From NCBI GenBank assembly GCA_028865845.1, contig JAGWJK010000381.1, forward strand, positions 1-5,379: a stretch of 5,379 nucleotides of DNA, read 5' to 3'. Positions 4,903-5,379 of this stretch are shown piece by piece. Source of the DNA: Rhizobiaceae bacterium. Lineage in GTDB: Bacteria > Pseudomonadota > Alphaproteobacteria > Rhizobiales > Rhizobiaceae. The first letter of the stretch is position 1, and each line of letters opens with the position of its first letter. The notes beneath the pieces were generated by a model. It was not told the DNA's origin and did no database searches. It worked only from the letters and a program-made list of their open reading frames with translations. A program made the translations under genes and the position numbers.

Positions 4903-5271
4903 ATGTTCATTTCAAAACCTACTTTGCTTGCCGGCATATTTGCCCTGTCCTCTGCGTTCGCCGCCTATGCCGACGATATGTCGGGCATGGATATGAGCAA
5001 GCCGATGGGCGACCAGGGCGCGTCGAGCAAGGCCTACAACGACGCCATGGGCAAAATGCACAAGGACATGATGATCACCTACAGCGGCGATGCCGATGCG
5101 GATTTCGTTCGCGGCATGATTCCGCATCACCAGGGCGCGATCGACATGGCGAAGATCGAGCTCAAATACGGGAAGGATCCGGAACTGCGCCAGCTGGCTG
5201 AAAATGTCGAGAAGGCGCAGGAGCAGGAAATCAAGGAAATGAATGCCTGGCTGAAGAAGCACGGCAAATAG
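4903..5271 (+). CDS. DUF305 family periplasmic protein, probable copper binding
   Basis: DUF305 proteins are small exported helical proteins, several of which (for example CopM of cyanobacteria) bind copper and protect against it in the periplasm. This 122-residue protein has a signal peptide (1-23, cleavage likely after AYA), then a Met-rich DDMSGMDMSKPMGD segment (24-37). The DUF305 core follows: MGKMHKDMM (49-57), the hallmark DFVRGMIPHHQGAIDMA (67-83) with its HHQ and flanking Met residues, and the closing helix EQEIKEMNAWLKKHG (107-121). The core is complete and of usual size. The ATG at 4903 has a strong AAAGGA (4891-4896) at the right distance and starts the signal peptide; an in-frame start at 4822 would add a non-signal extension. 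Copper binding here is inferred from the family and the Met/His motifs. It probably shares a transcript with the gene at 4439. Confidence 0.88.
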   Translation: MFISKPTLLAGIFALSSAFAAYADDMSGMDMSKPMGDQGASSKAYNDAMGKMHKDMMITYSGDADADFVRGMIPHHQGAIDMAKIELKYGKDPELRQLAENVEKAQEQEIKEMNAWLKKHGK

Positions 5272-5285
5272 TCGACATGCGGAGA

Positions 5286-5312
5286 GGCGACGGCCACGTG
5301 TCGCCGCCTTTT
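5286..5312 (+). terminator. Likely intrinsic terminator after the DUF305 gene
   Basis: GGCGAC (5286-5291) pairs with GTCGCC (5300-5305) around an 8-base loop. GCC and then TTTT (5309-5312) follow. It sits 14 bases after the DUF305 stop and just before the end of the convergent LysR gene. The position suits a terminator for the plus-strand genes, though the T run is short and starts three bases beyond the stem. On the minus strand no T run follows the stem. Confidence 0.55.
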
Positions 5313-5314
5313 CG

Positions 5315-5379
5315 TCAGACGATGTCGGACAGGCGCTCCGCCAGAAGATCGATCACCGTGCGCATCCTCAGCGGCAGAT
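5315..5379 (-). CDS. LysR-family transcriptional regulator, last 20 codons (runs off the window)
   Basis: Read leftward from the window edge, the DNA encodes LPLRMRTVIDLLAERLSDIV followed by TGA at 5317-5315. The pattern L-P-L-R-x-R-x-x-I-D-x-L-A-E-R-L is the typical end of LysR-type regulators, where the last helix of the effector-binding domain closes the protein. The DNA-binding domain lies outside the window, so the target and inducer cannot be judged. It converges on the DUF305 gene with 43 bases between the two stops. Nothing here shows that it controls the neighbouring genes. Confidence 0.75.
   Translation of the reverse strand, partial: LPLRMRTVIDLLAERLSDIV

Overview
The window looks like a chromosomal segment of a Rhizobiaceae alphaproteobacterium (Rhizobium, Agrobacterium or Neorhizobium type). 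The evidence is the hisS-hisZ-hisG order on one strand, the alphaproteobacterial form of histidyl-tRNA synthetase, GC-rich codon use, and short GC-rich palindromes between genes. This assignment comes from reading the proteins, not from a database search.

Left part (1-2919, minus strand): a histidine block transcribed leftward, hisS, then a 147-base spacer with strong hairpins, then hisZ and hisG. The hisZ stop and the hisG start share one base, and hisG runs off the window. HisZ and HisG form the two-part ATP phosphoribosyltransferase that opens histidine biosynthesis. HisS charges tRNA-His. One transcript would therefore link histidine synthesis and histidine use.

Middle (2920-4270): a 250-base divergent intergenic region carries an unusual cluster of the octamer AATCCTTG in both orientations. 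It is followed on the plus strand by a small 2H-phosphoesterase (2'-5' RNA ligase family) and a compact type II toxin-antitoxin module. That module is a ribbon-helix-helix antitoxin and a RelE-type toxin. It has a clear promoter, a 20-bp palindromic operator, a 17-base gene overlap and a TTG start for the toxin.

Right part (4271-5379): two small exported, metal-binding-looking proteins on the plus strand. The first is an unrecognised Cys/Met/His-rich protein and the second is a DUF305 protein of the kind tied to periplasmic copper handling. A terminator-like hairpin follows. The window ends in the C-terminal tail of a LysR-family regulator on the opposite strand.

No tRNA, rRNA, insertion sequence, integrase or CRISPR array was seen. 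The least explained items are the AATCCTTG cluster, the competing hairpins between hisS and hisZ, and the unassigned Cys/Met-rich protein next to DUF305.
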